A DNA stretch of 64,000 bases from Streptomyces sp. NRRL S-118 (GTDB lineage Bacteria; Actinomycetota; Actinomycetes; Streptomycetales; Streptomycetaceae): NCBI RefSeq assembly GCF_000716335.1, contig NZ_KL591008.1, positions 167,777 through 231,776 on the forward strand. The letters are read 5' to 3'. A model generated the notes under the pieces. It was given only the letters and a program-made list of their open reading frames with translations. It had not been told where the DNA came from and did not search any database. Positions 36,701-45,809 of this stretch are shown piece after piece. The translations under genes were made by a program, and so were the position numbers. Numbering within the stretch: position 1 is the stretch's first letter; every line of letters starts with the position of its first letter.

Positions 36701-37106
36701 ACAGCGCCTCGATGTCGGACAGCTCGACCACCGCGCGCGCGGCGAACGGCAGTCCGTGCGCCGTGCTCCAGACGTCCGCCCAGGCCGCGGTCGTAGCGGG
36801 CGGCGCCGGCGTCATGGCGGCCACGGCGGCGGCGCCGAGCGGCGAGGGGGCGCTGCCGTCGAGGTGAACCCGCGCCGCCGCCACCAGCCGTGCGTCGCTG
36901 CCCGGGGCCGTGAGGAACTCCTCGATCCAGTCCTTGTCCCGCGCGAGCCGCGCCTCCAGCAGTGCCGCCGCATCCTTGTCGGCCCTGCCCGGCGGCCGCC
37001 GCACCCCGCCCCGCCGCGGATGCAGGGCACGCCGCCACGCTTCCGGGAGGACGAACGACTCCTCCGACTCCCGGGCCATCAGGTCCTCCAGCTCGTCACG
37101 GCGCAC
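33732..37106 (-). CDS. DUF4132-domain protein
   Basis: 1124 residues, soluble, largely helical and Ala/Leu-rich with HEAT-like character. The C-terminal third carries the DUF4132 pattern: GRTWSADEFRDLLLGHPLLRHPVRGLVWLA, VRLAHPLHLGD, WRELFAGNGIAQPFPQLERPVYRL, then RGWRRGEPQDAG and VDVFPEQ at the end. The function of the family is unknown; some members carry an added WGR domain, which is absent here. GTG 37106 has the ribosome site GGGAGGG. It stands alone on the minus strand between a protease and an anti-sigma-like locus. The low-complexity 3' end merges into the direct repeats behind it. Confidence 0.82.
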   Translation of the reverse strand: MRRDELEDLMARESEESFVLPEAWRRALHPRRGGVRRPPGRADKDAAALLEARLARDKDWIEEFLTAPGSDARLVAAARVHLDGSAPSPLGAAAVAAMTPAPPATTAAWADVWSTAHGLPFAARAVVELSDIEALYIQSGGSRSDPAITVLGSAHVPYLTEQRRPLADRVRALLAAADEGTYRAAVDALADARDGERRRIVVSYLVPTETGWVDECCGGPGPLAGRDSFLRSMLLCSLSSPEQLLRLGGTAGIAWPPSTIATVAEGLGPAAAPLLAEVFDRPHASAAHLRAAAAALAELPGEAAFRALLSRPHDKHVRPSLLKAMSRRPVCALRVLAGRAHEGGRDAEAAQELLAGHIGARTDLVTAALPLLDEPAAAVVRSLLEPPDRVPDAPAGELPALLTAPPWLDRAGARAGARVVPGLRVETAPAVEWLPGERESWAATRSPYLRQHAADGQDMEVDVEALRRYGLEDLSSAQLFLRGPAEVLRPLLAAWAPDDYWEGEKTLRPVAARYGTDALPVLKRAAVRHPATMAGLLLPFRDAATARLMADWAVRLRTAGGPARAWFARHGLAAAALLVPDAVGAPGPARRHAEHALRLVAAAHGDEAVRDAAAGAYGEEAAEVVGAALGADPLLTALPDRLPVLPEWADPLVLPQVLLRTGGHALPAGSVRHALTMLAVSRPGEVYPGVPVLLDLCDPGSLAAFGWALFEQWRSAGMPAEQSWALHALGLLGDDGTVRRLSPVLRSWPGEGAHHRAVEGLDVLAAIGTDEALAQLHGIAQRVRFKALKARAHERITEVARRLGLTAEQLGDRLVPDLGLDAAGSTVVDYGTRRFTVGFDEQLRPYVLDGSGRRRKDLPKPGAADDAELAAAERKRFLALKKDARAVASDQLRRLEAAMVTGRTWSADEFRDLLLGHPLLRHPVRGLVWLAGRGDAERAFRVVGDGGFADVADRRHELPAGASVRLAHPLHLGDELPAWRELFAGNGIAQPFPQLERPVYRLTAAEAAGWRLSRFEGITVPTGRLLGLERRGWRRGEPQDAGVECWLTKELGPQRYLVLNPRDGIAVGAVDVFPEQPLDAVWLHDRPAAWSPPQDSPLRLGDLPPVVLSEALADLTALTEGPAR

Positions 37107-37232
37107 AGGACCGCCCTCCCTGTCCCCACTCGCGGTTGATCACTCGTACGACCGTAGCGAGCGCCACTGACAACGCCACTGACAACGCCACCGACCAGCG
37201 GAAACAAGCGGATGGGCGCTCCGGCCGGGGAC

Positions 37233-37669
37233 TCAGAGACGGGACTCCAGGCCCGGCCCCGTCCACGCCGGGGCGACACCGGTGAGCTGGCACACCATCA
37301 GGTACAGCGGGATGGGCGGCGTGTAGGGCGAGGTGGAGTCCGGCCGGTGGATCAGCCGGGGGCGCCGGTCCGGCACGCAGGCGTCCGTGGCGTAACACGC
37401 GGGCAGTGGCCAGCGCAGCTCGGTGTCCGAGCCGGCCGGTACGATCCACCACCACCATTCGGAGTCGGCGAAGACGCAGCCGTTGCCGGGCAGCCGCGAC
37501 ATGAGCCGGAATCCGTGCCGCGCCGGCACCCCCACGGCGTCGCAGCCCAGCGTCGCGGGCAGGGACGGCGGCAGCGTCAGCTGCACCTCGCCGCGGTCGG
37601 TGTCCCACTGGCCATGCCGGCCCTGCCGACCCTGTCGGCCCCGCGCGGCCAGCAGCGTGGCCATCGACC

Positions 37670-37676
<7 letters not shown>
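37233..37676 (-). CDS. Conserved hypothetical partner of the anti-sigma-like ATPase
   Basis: A 147-residue protein I cannot assign. It has a basic start, LTLPPSLPATLGCDAVGVPARHGFRLMSRL, a run of four Trp in SEWWWWIVPAGSD, and ends with PPIPLYLMVCQLTGVAPAWTGPG. There are no membrane helices. ATG 37676 overlaps the end of the ATPase gene by seven bases, so the two are translated together; a second ATG lies at 37664. Pairing with a GHKL anti-sigma-like ATPase suggests a role in the same switch, but this is context only. Confidence 0.7.
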
Positions 37677-38311
<635 letters not shown>

Positions 38312-38417
38312 GACCGATTCCTAACGTGGGGGAGCGGTGCCGCACACCGCCTCTCCCAGGGCAGAACGCGGCTGCCGCGTGAACTGGTTCACCGGAATAC
38401 TTTCCTCCCGACACCCG

Positions 38418-38453
38418 CACTTGGCAAGTGGCACTCTGGAATTTGCAGAGTGC
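38418..38453. promoter_or_regulatory. Two adjacent palindromes before the XRE regulator gene
   Basis: CACTT-GGC-AAGTG (38418-38430) is followed at once by GCACTCTG (38431-38438), seven bases, and its complement CAGAGTGC (38446-38453). They lie 62 bases before the regulator start, in the gap shared with the divergent ATPase gene. This is the usual place of an operator for an autoregulated XRE protein. Confidence 0.6.
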
Positions 38454-38514
38454 GGTGTCCTCTCTGCTCCTCCCATGGCACACTCGTCGAAAACAGTGCG
38501 TGGGGAGGTCTGAA

Positions 38515-39378
38515 GTGAGCGAGCCGCGGTCCGCCCCCACCGTGGGACAGGTCGTACTCGGCAAGCGCCTGCAGGAGTTGCGGGAACGGGCGGGCCTCAA
38601 GCGGGAGGAGGCCGCCAAGGTCCTCCACGTGGCCCCGGCCACGATCCGCAGGATGGAAACCGCAGAGGTCGCGCTGAAGATCCCCTACGTCCGGCTCCTG
38701 CTGCAGGAGTACGGGGTTCCCACGGACGAGGCCGACGGCTTCGTCCGGCTGGCCGAGGAGGCCAACCGGCCCGGGTGGTGGCAGCGGTTCCACGACGTCC
38801 TGCCCGGCTGGTTCAGCATGTACGTCAGTCTGGAGGGCGCGGCCTCCGTGATCCGGGCGTACGAACCGCAGTTCGTGCCCGGCCTGCTCCAGACCGAGGA
38901 CTACGCCCGGGCGATCCTGCGCGGCGGCGCCGTCGGTCAGGTGAGACCCGACGACATCGAACGGCACGTGGCGCTGCGCATGGCCCGGCAGGCCCTGCTG
39001 ACCCGGCAGGACGCACCGAAATTCTGGGTGATCATGGACGAGACGGTGCTGCGCAGGCCCGTCGGGGGCAGCCCCGCCGTCATGCGGGCGCAGATCGACC
39101 GCCTCCTCGAAGCCACCGCGCTGCCCAACGTCACGCTCCAGATCGCCGAATTCGCGACCGGGCACCACCCCGGTACGTACGGCCCGTTCGTCCTCTTCCG
39201 ATTCGCCGTGCCCGAACTCCCGGACATGGTCTACAGCGAGTACTTGACCGGCGCGGTCTACCTCGACGCGCGCACCGAGGTGGCCTCGCACCTGGAGGTC
39301 ATGGACCGCATGGCGGCGCAGGCCGCCACCGCACAACGTACGAAGGAGATCCTCAAGGATGTCCGCAAGGAGCTGTGA
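38515..39378 (+). CDS. XRE-family regulator with DUF5753 domain
   Basis: 287 residues. An N-terminal helix-turn-helix (LGKRLQELRERAGLKREEAAKVLHVAPATIRRMETAEVALKIPYVRLLLQEYGV, about residues 16-70) is followed by a DUF5753 ligand-type domain, with EPQFVPGLLQTEDYARAIL and VTLQIAEFATGHHPGTYGPFVLFRF as its hallmarks. GTG 38515 has a strong GGGGAGG ribosome site. The DUF397 gene starts on the base after its stop codon. Proteins of this kind (WhiJ type) act with a small DUF397 partner and a nearby ATPase in development and antibiotic control in Streptomyces; the target here is probably the adjacent divergent promoter. Confidence 0.92.
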   Translation: MSEPRSAPTVGQVVLGKRLQELRERAGLKREEAAKVLHVAPATIRRMETAEVALKIPYVRLLLQEYGVPTDEADGFVRLAEEANRPGWWQRFHDVLPGWFSMYVSLEGAASVIRAYEPQFVPGLLQTEDYARAILRGGAVGQVRPDDIERHVALRMARQALLTRQDAPKFWVIMDETVLRRPVGGSPAVMRAQIDRLLEATALPNVTLQIAEFATGHHPGTYGPFVLFRFAVPELPDMVYSEYLTGAVYLDARTEVASHLEVMDRMAAQAATAQRTKEILKDVRKEL

Positions 39379-39615
39379 ATGGATCGCATATACAACGGCA
39401 TGCCCGCCGCCGAGCTCGGGGCCGAGGGGTGGCACAAGCCGTGGAGCGGCGGGAACGGCGGCAACTGCATCGAGGCCATGAAGCTGGCCGACGGCAGGGT
39501 CGCGGTCCGCCAGTCCGCCGACCCGGACGGCCCCGCACTCATCTACACCCACGGGGAGATCGCCGCGTTCATCCAGGGGGCGAAGGCAGGACAGGCCGAC
39601 TTCCTGCTCACCTGA
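39379..39615 (+). CDS. DUF397-domain protein
   Basis: A 78-residue DUF397 protein: GWHKPWSGGNGGNCIEAMKLADGRVAVRQSADPDGPALIYTHGEIAAFIQGAKAGQADFLL. The Ser-Gly-Gly-Asn-Gly-Gly-Asn-Cys-Ile-Glu block and the 'R.S.DP.GPAL..T..E..AF..GA..G.FD' ending are typical. It begins directly after the XRE stop codon, so translation is coupled. The family is thought to modulate the XRE partner by direct binding. Confidence 0.93.
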   Translation: MDRIYNGMPAAELGAEGWHKPWSGGNGGNCIEAMKLADGRVAVRQSADPDGPALIYTHGEIAAFIQGAKAGQADFLLT

Positions 39616-39698
39616 CCCGCCGACCCGACCCCTTCGTTCCCCGACCCAGACGACCAGTCACCAGACCACCAGCCACCAGCCGACCACTGGAGCGACAC

Positions 39699-40520
39699 AT
39701 GACCGGGCAAGAACCCGCAGCCGAACGGCCTGCCGTGCAGATCGACACCAGCAAGCCGCATCCGGCCCGCATGTACGACTGGTTCCTGGGCGGCAAGGAC
39801 AACTACCCCGTCGACGAGGAGATGGCCGAGCAGCTTCTCACCGTCGACGCGCGCGGACGGGACATGGCACGCGTCAACCGCGCCTACATGCACCGCGCCA
39901 CCCGCTGGCTCGGCGACCGGGGCGTCCGCCAGTACCTGGACATCGGCACCGGGATCCCGACCGAGCCGAACCTGCACCAGATCGCCCAGCAGGTCGCCCC
40001 GGAGTCGCGGATCGTCTACTGCGACAACGACCCCATCGTCCTGGCGCACGCCGAGGCGCTGCTGCGCTCCACCCCCGAGGGCGCCACCGAATACATCCAG
40101 GCCGACGCGCGGGAGCCCGAGGTCATCCTCGAACGGGCCGGCAAGGTGCTCGACTTCGCCCGGCCCATCGCCCTGTCGATGCTGGCGCTGCTCCACTTCG
40201 TGGACGACGAGGACGGTGCCTACGAACTGGTGCGCCGGCTCGTCGAGCAGCTCCCTTCCGGCAGCTACCTCGTCCTCTCCCACGTCACCGGGGACTTCGA
40301 CCCCGAGGGCGCGGCCAAGGCGCGCGCCATGTACCGGGCGCGCGGCCTCACGCTGCGGCCGCGCACCCGGGCGGAGTTCGCCCGCTTCTTCGAGGGCCTG
40401 GAACTCGCCGAGCCCGGAGTCGTGCTCACCGCCGACTGGCATCCGGAGCTCGGCGAGGCGGTCCCGGTCGCCGGCGACGACCCGATCCCCGGGTACGCGG
40501 GCGTGGCCCTCAAGCCGTAG
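39699..40520 (+). CDS. SAM-dependent methyltransferase (DUF574 family)
   Basis: 273 residues. PHPARMYDWFLGGKDNYPVDEEMAEQL is the family hallmark. The SAM site QYLDIGTGIPTEPNLHQIA follows, then IVYCDNDPIVLAHAEALL. LVLSHVTGDFDPEGA and a C-terminal GYAGVALKP end are also typical. This family is abundant in Streptomyces; substrates are mostly unknown. ATG 39699 gives the family length, and the frame upstream is a shadow of the DUF397 gene. It is 83 bases behind that gene, so it may be part of the same transcript. Confidence 0.9.
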   Translation: MTGQEPAAERPAVQIDTSKPHPARMYDWFLGGKDNYPVDEEMAEQLLTVDARGRDMARVNRAYMHRATRWLGDRGVRQYLDIGTGIPTEPNLHQIAQQVAPESRIVYCDNDPIVLAHAEALLRSTPEGATEYIQADAREPEVILERAGKVLDFARPIALSMLALLHFVDDEDGAYELVRRLVEQLPSGSYLVLSHVTGDFDPEGAAKARAMYRARGLTLRPRTRAEFARFFEGLELAEPGVVLTADWHPELGEAVPVAGDDPIPGYAGVALKP

Positions 40521-40540
40521 CCGCCACCGCTCCCGGTCGC

Positions 40541-42460
40541 CTACGAGCCGGCCGGGGGCACCAGCGTGACGAGGAACCTCTTCGCCGCGCCGGTGTTCCC
40601 GGCCGCGTCGATCGTGCGGTACTCCACGGTGTGCGTGCCGTATTCCGGCGTGGCGTCGTCCCACGGCACCACGCGCGCCCGCCCCAGCTTCCCGTACACG
40701 AGTCCGTCGATCTCGGTCCCGCCCGGGGTGAACCGGAACGGCGCGCCGGCGTCCGTCGGCCAGCCGTAGTAGGTGTACCAGCCGTCGCCGTCCACCCGGA
40801 ACTGGCTGACCACGTACCCGTCCTGGTCGTCCTTCGCGGTCAGCCGCATCGTGAACGGGCCGTCGTAGACGTATTCCACCGGCCGCCCCGGCCGGTCCAC
40901 CGTGCGCAGCGGCTCCGACAGCGCGTACGCGGCCGTGGCCGGCGTCGCGTCGACGGTCCAGCGCAGTTCTGTCCCGGGGCCGGACGTGCCCGCGATCCGG
41001 GCGGTCAGCGTGTGCGTGCCGGGCCGCAGCCGCAGCGACGAGAGGTCCAGGTCCCGGTCGTTGCCCGGGTTCGCCATCGGCCGCCCGTCGACCCGCCACC
41101 GGACGGCGAGCGTCCGGTCGACGGGGTGCGTGGTGTCGGCGTGCACCACCGACCGGGCGCCGACGGGCGCGCCCGTGTCCGTGTGACCGGTGAACCGCGG
41201 TGCCACGGCGGGCCCGGGCCGGGTGGCCACGGACGTGTCGACCGTCCAGGTGACCGTACGGGTCAGGGCGGCCGAGCCGCGTACCGCCGGATCACGCACG
41301 AACGGCGTCGGGTCCGTCACCGTCGCCGTCAGCGTGTGCCTGCCACGCGGCACGTCCAGCCGCCGGAGATCGATGGACCGGGCGCCGGCCGACGACCGCA
41401 CCGGGCGGCCGTCCAGCCGCCAGACGACGTCCAGTTCCCCGCCGACCGGATGCAGCGTGTCGACCCAGACGGTCCGGTCGGCGCCGATCGGCTCCGCGGC
41501 GGGCGTGTGCCCCTGCACCAGGTTCACCTTCGACGCGATCGCCCGGACCATCACCTCACGGCCCACCTGGTCGAACGCGTACCCCAGGGACTTCATGATC
41601 GAGTGCCTGCTGGGGCGCCACACGCCCTTGGTGCTGTACAGCCCGCCCTCGTGGCGGCCGATGACACCGCCCGACTCGCTCTCCTCGCCCAGCCACCGCC
41701 ACCACTTGGCCCGCTGGTCCTTCATCTGCTGCTCGGTCAGCACGGTGTGGTGCGCGGACGACGGCTCACCGCCCTCGTGCACACCACCTGGCACACCGCG
41801 CCCGTAGTAGTCGTACTCGTCCTGCAGCCCGCCCAGCGAGTGCCCGATCTCGTGCGGGGTGATGAGCGAGGACAGGGCGTTGCCGCCGGAGGCGGTGGCG
41901 TACGTGCCGCCCGCACCGCCGTAGGTGTCACTGTTGGCGAGGGCCACGATCTGCCGGTTGGCACCTGTCGCACCCGGGACGAGATCGGCGAGTGCGTTCG
42001 CCGCGCCGCTGTCGACGGTCAGCAGCCGCTGCACGCTGCCGGCGTCGCAGCCGCCCCAGAAGCCCATCCCGAGCGGCGTGTCCCGGCGCGGCGTGTCCAG
42101 ACCGGGGTCGCAGTCCACGCCCGACTCGGGCGAGGCGACCTCCACCGCCCACACGTTGATGTACGAGCGGTACGAGGCGAACGGCTCGATGCTCCACAGC
42201 ACGTTGAGGTGCTTGTCGACATCGGCCCGGAACTCCGGGAGCTGTGCGGCGGTGTACCCGTCGCCGAGCAGGACGAGGTTGAACCGTTTCTCCGCGGGTC
42301 CCGTGGTCTGCACGGGGACGACGGCGGCGGCGTCGGCCGGGGACCCGGGGGCGCGGTCCGCGGCGGTGGCCGGTCCGGCGCCCACCGGGGCGGTGACGAG
42401 AAGGCAGGCCGCGCCGATCAGCGCGGCGGCTCTCCGAAGGCGTGTGCCATGAGCAACCAT
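40541..42460 (-). CDS. Secreted M64 metallopeptidase with Ig-like repeats
   Basis: 639 residues. A signal peptide ends around residue 34. An M64 (IgA-peptidase-like) domain follows: FNLVLLGDGYTAAQLPEFRADVDKHL near its start and the zinc site TPHEIGHSLGGLQDEYDYYG (HExxH). The C-terminal half has at least two copies of an Ig-like unit (VNLVQGHTPAAEPIGADRTVWVDTLHPVGGELDVVWRLDGRPV and TGHTDTGAPVGARSVVHADTTHPVDRTLAVRWRVDGRPM). A further beta-rich end follows with PVEYVYDGPFTMRLTAKDDQDGYVVSQFRVDG. ATG 42460 starts the signal peptide. It is probably an extracellular protease. Confidence 0.88.
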   Translation of the reverse strand: MVAHGTRLRRAAALIGAACLLVTAPVGAGPATAADRAPGSPADAAAVVPVQTTGPAEKRFNLVLLGDGYTAAQLPEFRADVDKHLNVLWSIEPFASYRSYINVWAVEVASPESGVDCDPGLDTPRRDTPLGMGFWGGCDAGSVQRLLTVDSGAANALADLVPGATGANRQIVALANSDTYGGAGGTYATASGGNALSSLITPHEIGHSLGGLQDEYDYYGRGVPGGVHEGGEPSSAHHTVLTEQQMKDQRAKWWRWLGEESESGGVIGRHEGGLYSTKGVWRPSRHSIMKSLGYAFDQVGREVMVRAIASKVNLVQGHTPAAEPIGADRTVWVDTLHPVGGELDVVWRLDGRPVRSSAGARSIDLRRLDVPRGRHTLTATVTDPTPFVRDPAVRGSAALTRTVTWTVDTSVATRPGPAVAPRFTGHTDTGAPVGARSVVHADTTHPVDRTLAVRWRVDGRPMANPGNDRDLDLSSLRLRPGTHTLTARIAGTSGPGTELRWTVDATPATAAYALSEPLRTVDRPGRPVEYVYDGPFTMRLTAKDDQDGYVVSQFRVDGDGWYTYYGWPTDAGAPFRFTPGGTEIDGLVYGKLGRARVVPWDDATPEYGTHTVEYRTIDAAGNTGAAKRFLVTLVPPAGS

Positions 42461-42531
42461 GGGGCCGGAGCGTACGGTGTGCCCAACGCCCGGTAAAGAC
42501 AGCCCCGTTGGCCCTGGGTCGCCCGGGGTGT

Positions 42532-43860
42532 TCAGGATGTGGCCAGATACGCCAGTCCCGGGTGCTCGGCCGTGTACGCGTCGAGCAGGCGCCGGGCGAC
42601 CGTGACCGAGTCGACCAGCGGGTGGAGGGCGAACGCCTTCACGGCCGCCGCCCGCGACCCGCTCTCCGCCGCCGCCATCACCTCCCGCTCGACCGCCTTC
42701 ACCGCCGTCACCAGACCCACGGCGTGGCCCGGGAGCGGCTCCACCGCCACCGGATGGGCGCCGTGCGCGTCGACGAGGCACGGCACCTCCACCACCGCGT
42801 CCGCGTCGAGCACCGACAGCGTCGTCCGGTTGCGGACGTTCAGGATGAGGGTCGTGCGCTCGTCGCGGGCGATGGCCCGCATCAGGGCCAGCGCGACCTT
42901 CTCGTAGCCGCCAGGCTCCAGGTCCTCCGCGGCACGCTCCCCGGCGCCCGCCGCCTCACGGTTGGCCGCCATGTAGGTGGCCTCGCGGTCGGCGAGGGTG
43001 GCGCGCCAGGCGTCCAGCGAGGGGGAGGCGTAGAACGCGGCCTGCTGGTCGTGCAGGTACGCGCCCCGGGTGCGCCCGGCGCCCCGGTAGGCCCGCACCG
43101 CCTCCCGGCTGAAGTAGTAGTAGTGCAGGTACTCGTTGGGGATCGCGCCCAGCGACCGCAGCCACTCGGCGCCGAAGAGCCTGCCCTCCTCGAAGGAGCC
43201 CAGCGCCTCCGGGTCCGCCAGCAGCCGCGGCAGCTGATCGCGACCGGCCACCCGTACACCGCGCAGCCAGCCCAGGTGGTTCAGACCCACGTAGTCGAAC
43301 CACGCCTCGTCCGGGTCGGCGCCCAGCAGCCGCGCCACCCGCCGCCCCAGGCCGACGGGCGAGTCGCAGATGCCGATCACCCGGTCGCCCAGCACCCGGG
43401 CCATGGCCTCGGTCACGAGCCCCGCCGGGTTGGTGAAGTTGATGACCCACGCGTCCGGCGCGACCGCCGCGATCCGGCGGGCGACCGCCGTCGCCACCGG
43501 CACCGTGCGCAGTCCATACGCGATGCCGCCCGCGCCCACCGTCTCCTGGCCCAGCACGCCCTGCGCGAGCGCCACCCGTTCGTCGGCCGCCCGGCCCGCG
43601 AGGCCGCCGACGCGGATCGCCGAGAACACGAAGGCGGCGCCGCGCAGCGCCTCGTCCAGGTCCGTGGCGGTGGTCACCACGGGTGCACCGGGCACGCCCG
43701 CCGCCTGCTCGGCGAGCACCCTGCCGATCGCCGCGAGCCGGTCCGCGTCCACGTCGTACAGGGTGACGTGCGTGATCCGGCCCTCCGCGCGGTCACCGAG
43801 GAGCGCCCCGTACACCAGGGGCACGCGGAAACCGCCACCGCCCAGAATCGTCAGCTTCAT
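42532..43860 (-). CDS. Family GH4 glycosidase (6-phospho-beta-glucosidase type)
   Basis: 442 residues. LTILGGGGFRVPLVYGAL is the NAD-binding opening of GH4. INFTNPAGLVTEAM, ICDSPVGLGRR (Cys as metal ligand) and YVGLNHLGWLRGV (His as metal ligand) are the family's active-site motifs. RVGGLAGRAADERVALAQGVLGQETVGAGG is the conserved loop. GH4 enzymes use NAD and a divalent metal to cleave glycosides, often phosphorylated ones, in the cytoplasm. ATG 43860 is preferred over an in-frame start three codons upstream, because the Rossmann strand begins immediately. No PTS or sugar transporter gene is adjacent. Confidence 0.9.
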   Translation of the reverse strand: MKLTILGGGGFRVPLVYGALLGDRAEGRITHVTLYDVDADRLAAIGRVLAEQAAGVPGAPVVTTATDLDEALRGAAFVFSAIRVGGLAGRAADERVALAQGVLGQETVGAGGIAYGLRTVPVATAVARRIAAVAPDAWVINFTNPAGLVTEAMARVLGDRVIGICDSPVGLGRRVARLLGADPDEAWFDYVGLNHLGWLRGVRVAGRDQLPRLLADPEALGSFEEGRLFGAEWLRSLGAIPNEYLHYYYFSREAVRAYRGAGRTRGAYLHDQQAAFYASPSLDAWRATLADREATYMAANREAAGAGERAAEDLEPGGYEKVALALMRAIARDERTTLILNVRNRTTLSVLDADAVVEVPCLVDAHGAHPVAVEPLPGHAVGLVTAVKAVEREVMAAAESGSRAAAVKAFALHPLVDSVTVARRLLDAYTAEHPGLAYLATS

Positions 43861-43879
43861 GGCGGCCACGCTACTCGGA

Positions 43880-45667
43880 TCACCCCAGGTCGAGGGCGTT
43901 GCGCAGACCGAGGCGGTAGCGGGTGCGGTCGTGGCGCCTGAGCAGCTCGATCTCCGGGGCGCGGAACAGCCGACGGACCGTGCAGCGGGGCGCCGCCGAG
44001 CCCGTACGGTCGAGCAGGGCGTTGACCGCCTGGCGGGCCGAGGCGTTGGCGCCCTCCATGGTCGCCAGGTCGATGTCCACGGCCACGTAGTCGCCCGCGA
44101 GGTAGAGGTTCGGGATCGCGGTGGCGGCCGGCGGCCGGTGGTGGAAGGTGCCGACCGGGTGGATCAGCAGCTCGTCGGCGTTCGTGGGGGAGGGGGTGCC
44201 GAGGCCGTCCACGCCCGGGTCGAGGTACCAGGAGTGCAGGGCGCTGTCCTTGAGCGCCTGGTGGCCGGTGTCGTTGAGTGCCGCCTTGAGCTGCGCCCAC
44301 ACCTCGCGGGCCACCTGTTCGCGCGTGCACTGCTTGGCCGTCCTGCCGTACAGGATCCCCGGCTCGTCCCACTCCGAGATGTCGACGGACAGGCAGTCCA
44401 CGGCCGTGCCGTCGCCGTAGTCGGCGGGGAAGTCCCGGTCCGGCCAGTGCTCCGCCTGCGCGATGGCGGTCAGCGACCAGGGCGAGTCGATGCAGTTGAG
44501 GTGGCCGTGGACCAGCGGCGGGCGCTCGGTCAGGTAGAACTGGATGCCCGTCATCCAGTCCGTCCGGAGCCGGTCGCACCGCGCCAGCCGTGGGTCGGCC
44601 GCGCGCAGGGCCGCGCCCCAGGTCCGGCGGGCGCGCTCCACCGGCAGCGCGCAGACGTAGTGGTCGGCCGTGACGTTCCTGCGCACCCCGCCCGGGTCCT
44701 CGACCAGCGCGCCGGTGACCCGCCCGTCGCCGTACAGCACCTCGTGCAGGGTCCAGCCGATCCGGAACTCGACGCCGAGGGACCGCAGGTGGGCCTCCCA
44801 GGGGTCGATCCACGCCTCGTTGGTGGGCGCGTTGAGGATGCGGTCCGGGGGGCCGTCCGCGCCGCGGCCGAGCGCGTTGTAAACGAACGCCTCGCCGAGC
44901 GTGCCGACCGTGCGGGTGCTGGCCTCCTCGGCCTTGGTCGCCACGATGTTGCGGGTGACGCCGATGGCGAGGATCCGCCGGTACGCCTCGGACATCTGCG
45001 CGGCCCGGGTGAAGTCCCACCACGGCGTGCGCTCCCACACCTCGTCGCGCCGCTCGTCGCAGCTGGTGAGGAAGACGAGCGCGCGGTTGACGAAGTACGC
45101 CGTCTCGTGCGGCGGGAGCCCGGCGGCGGTCTCGACGAGTCCGGTCAGGGCGCGGCGGATCTCGTCGAGGGTGAGCCGGGCCGGCCGGTGGCCCGGCCAG
45201 GGGATCGGCATCCGCAGGTCCTCGCGGCCGGTGCGGGCGAACATCATCTCGCGCGGGGCCACGAGGTTGTCGAAGACGCCCTGCGCGTTGCCGGGGAACG
45301 GGATGCGCCGCATCGTGTCCGGCAGGTTGTGGTAGATGCCGGGGATGAACCGGAAGCCGTGCTCGGCGGGCAGCGGTCTGCGCCCGCCTCTCGCGCTGCC
45401 GGGGACGTCGAAGCTGCGCGCCTTGCCGCCGAGGGCGCGGCGCTCGTACACCGTCACCTCGAAGCCCCGCTCGGCGAGTTCGTGCGCGGCGGTGAGTCCC
45501 GCGACGCCGCCCCCGAGCACGGCGACGGACCGGCCCGCCCGCGCCTCACCGGCCTCACGGCCGGCCGCGACCGAGGGGGAGGCGGTCAGCGACCCCGCCC
45601 CGGCGGCCCCGGCGACCGCGGCGGCGCCCGCCACGAAGCTGCGTCGCGTGGTACCCGTACGGTGCAT
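43880..45667 (-). CDS. Tat-exported FAD-dependent oxidoreductase (amine oxidase / HpnE-like)
   Basis: 595 residues. A twin-arginine signal (TTRRSFVAGAAAVAGAAGAGSL) is followed by the FAD-binding VAVLGGGVAGLTAAHELAERGFEVTVYERRALGGKARSF, the NAD(P)-binding_8/flavin amine oxidase type. The end, IPNLYLAGDYVAVDIDLATMEGANASARQAVNALLD, is the matching C-terminal FAD contact. Similar proteins are annotated as hydroxysqualene dehydroxylase-like or simply FAD-dependent oxidoreductases. The Tat signal makes an extracytoplasmic role likely. It lies 142 bases downstream of the graspetide ligase gene on the same strand; a role in that pathway is possible but not shown. The GH4 gene follows 19 bases later. 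Confidence 0.85.
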   Translation of the reverse strand: MHRTGTTRRSFVAGAAAVAGAAGAGSLTASPSVAAGREAGEARAGRSVAVLGGGVAGLTAAHELAERGFEVTVYERRALGGKARSFDVPGSARGGRRPLPAEHGFRFIPGIYHNLPDTMRRIPFPGNAQGVFDNLVAPREMMFARTGREDLRMPIPWPGHRPARLTLDEIRRALTGLVETAAGLPPHETAYFVNRALVFLTSCDERRDEVWERTPWWDFTRAAQMSEAYRRILAIGVTRNIVATKAEEASTRTVGTLGEAFVYNALGRGADGPPDRILNAPTNEAWIDPWEAHLRSLGVEFRIGWTLHEVLYGDGRVTGALVEDPGGVRRNVTADHYVCALPVERARRTWGAALRAADPRLARCDRLRTDWMTGIQFYLTERPPLVHGHLNCIDSPWSLTAIAQAEHWPDRDFPADYGDGTAVDCLSVDISEWDEPGILYGRTAKQCTREQVAREVWAQLKAALNDTGHQALKDSALHSWYLDPGVDGLGTPSPTNADELLIHPVGTFHHRPPAATAIPNLYLAGDYVAVDIDLATMEGANASARQAVNALLDRTGSAAPRCTVRRLFRAPEIELLRRHDRTRYRLGLRNALDLG

Positions 45668-45809
45668 GCCCCACCCCTTACCCGCGGTAACGGTCACGTC
45701 GGACGCAGGAGCATACGGCCGCCCCGCCATCCCCGGAACCACCGCGTGTCCCCTTGCGCGCACAATGGCCGGTTCCCGCTTCCCCGTCGGCGCCGGCCAT
45801 GAGGTGCCG

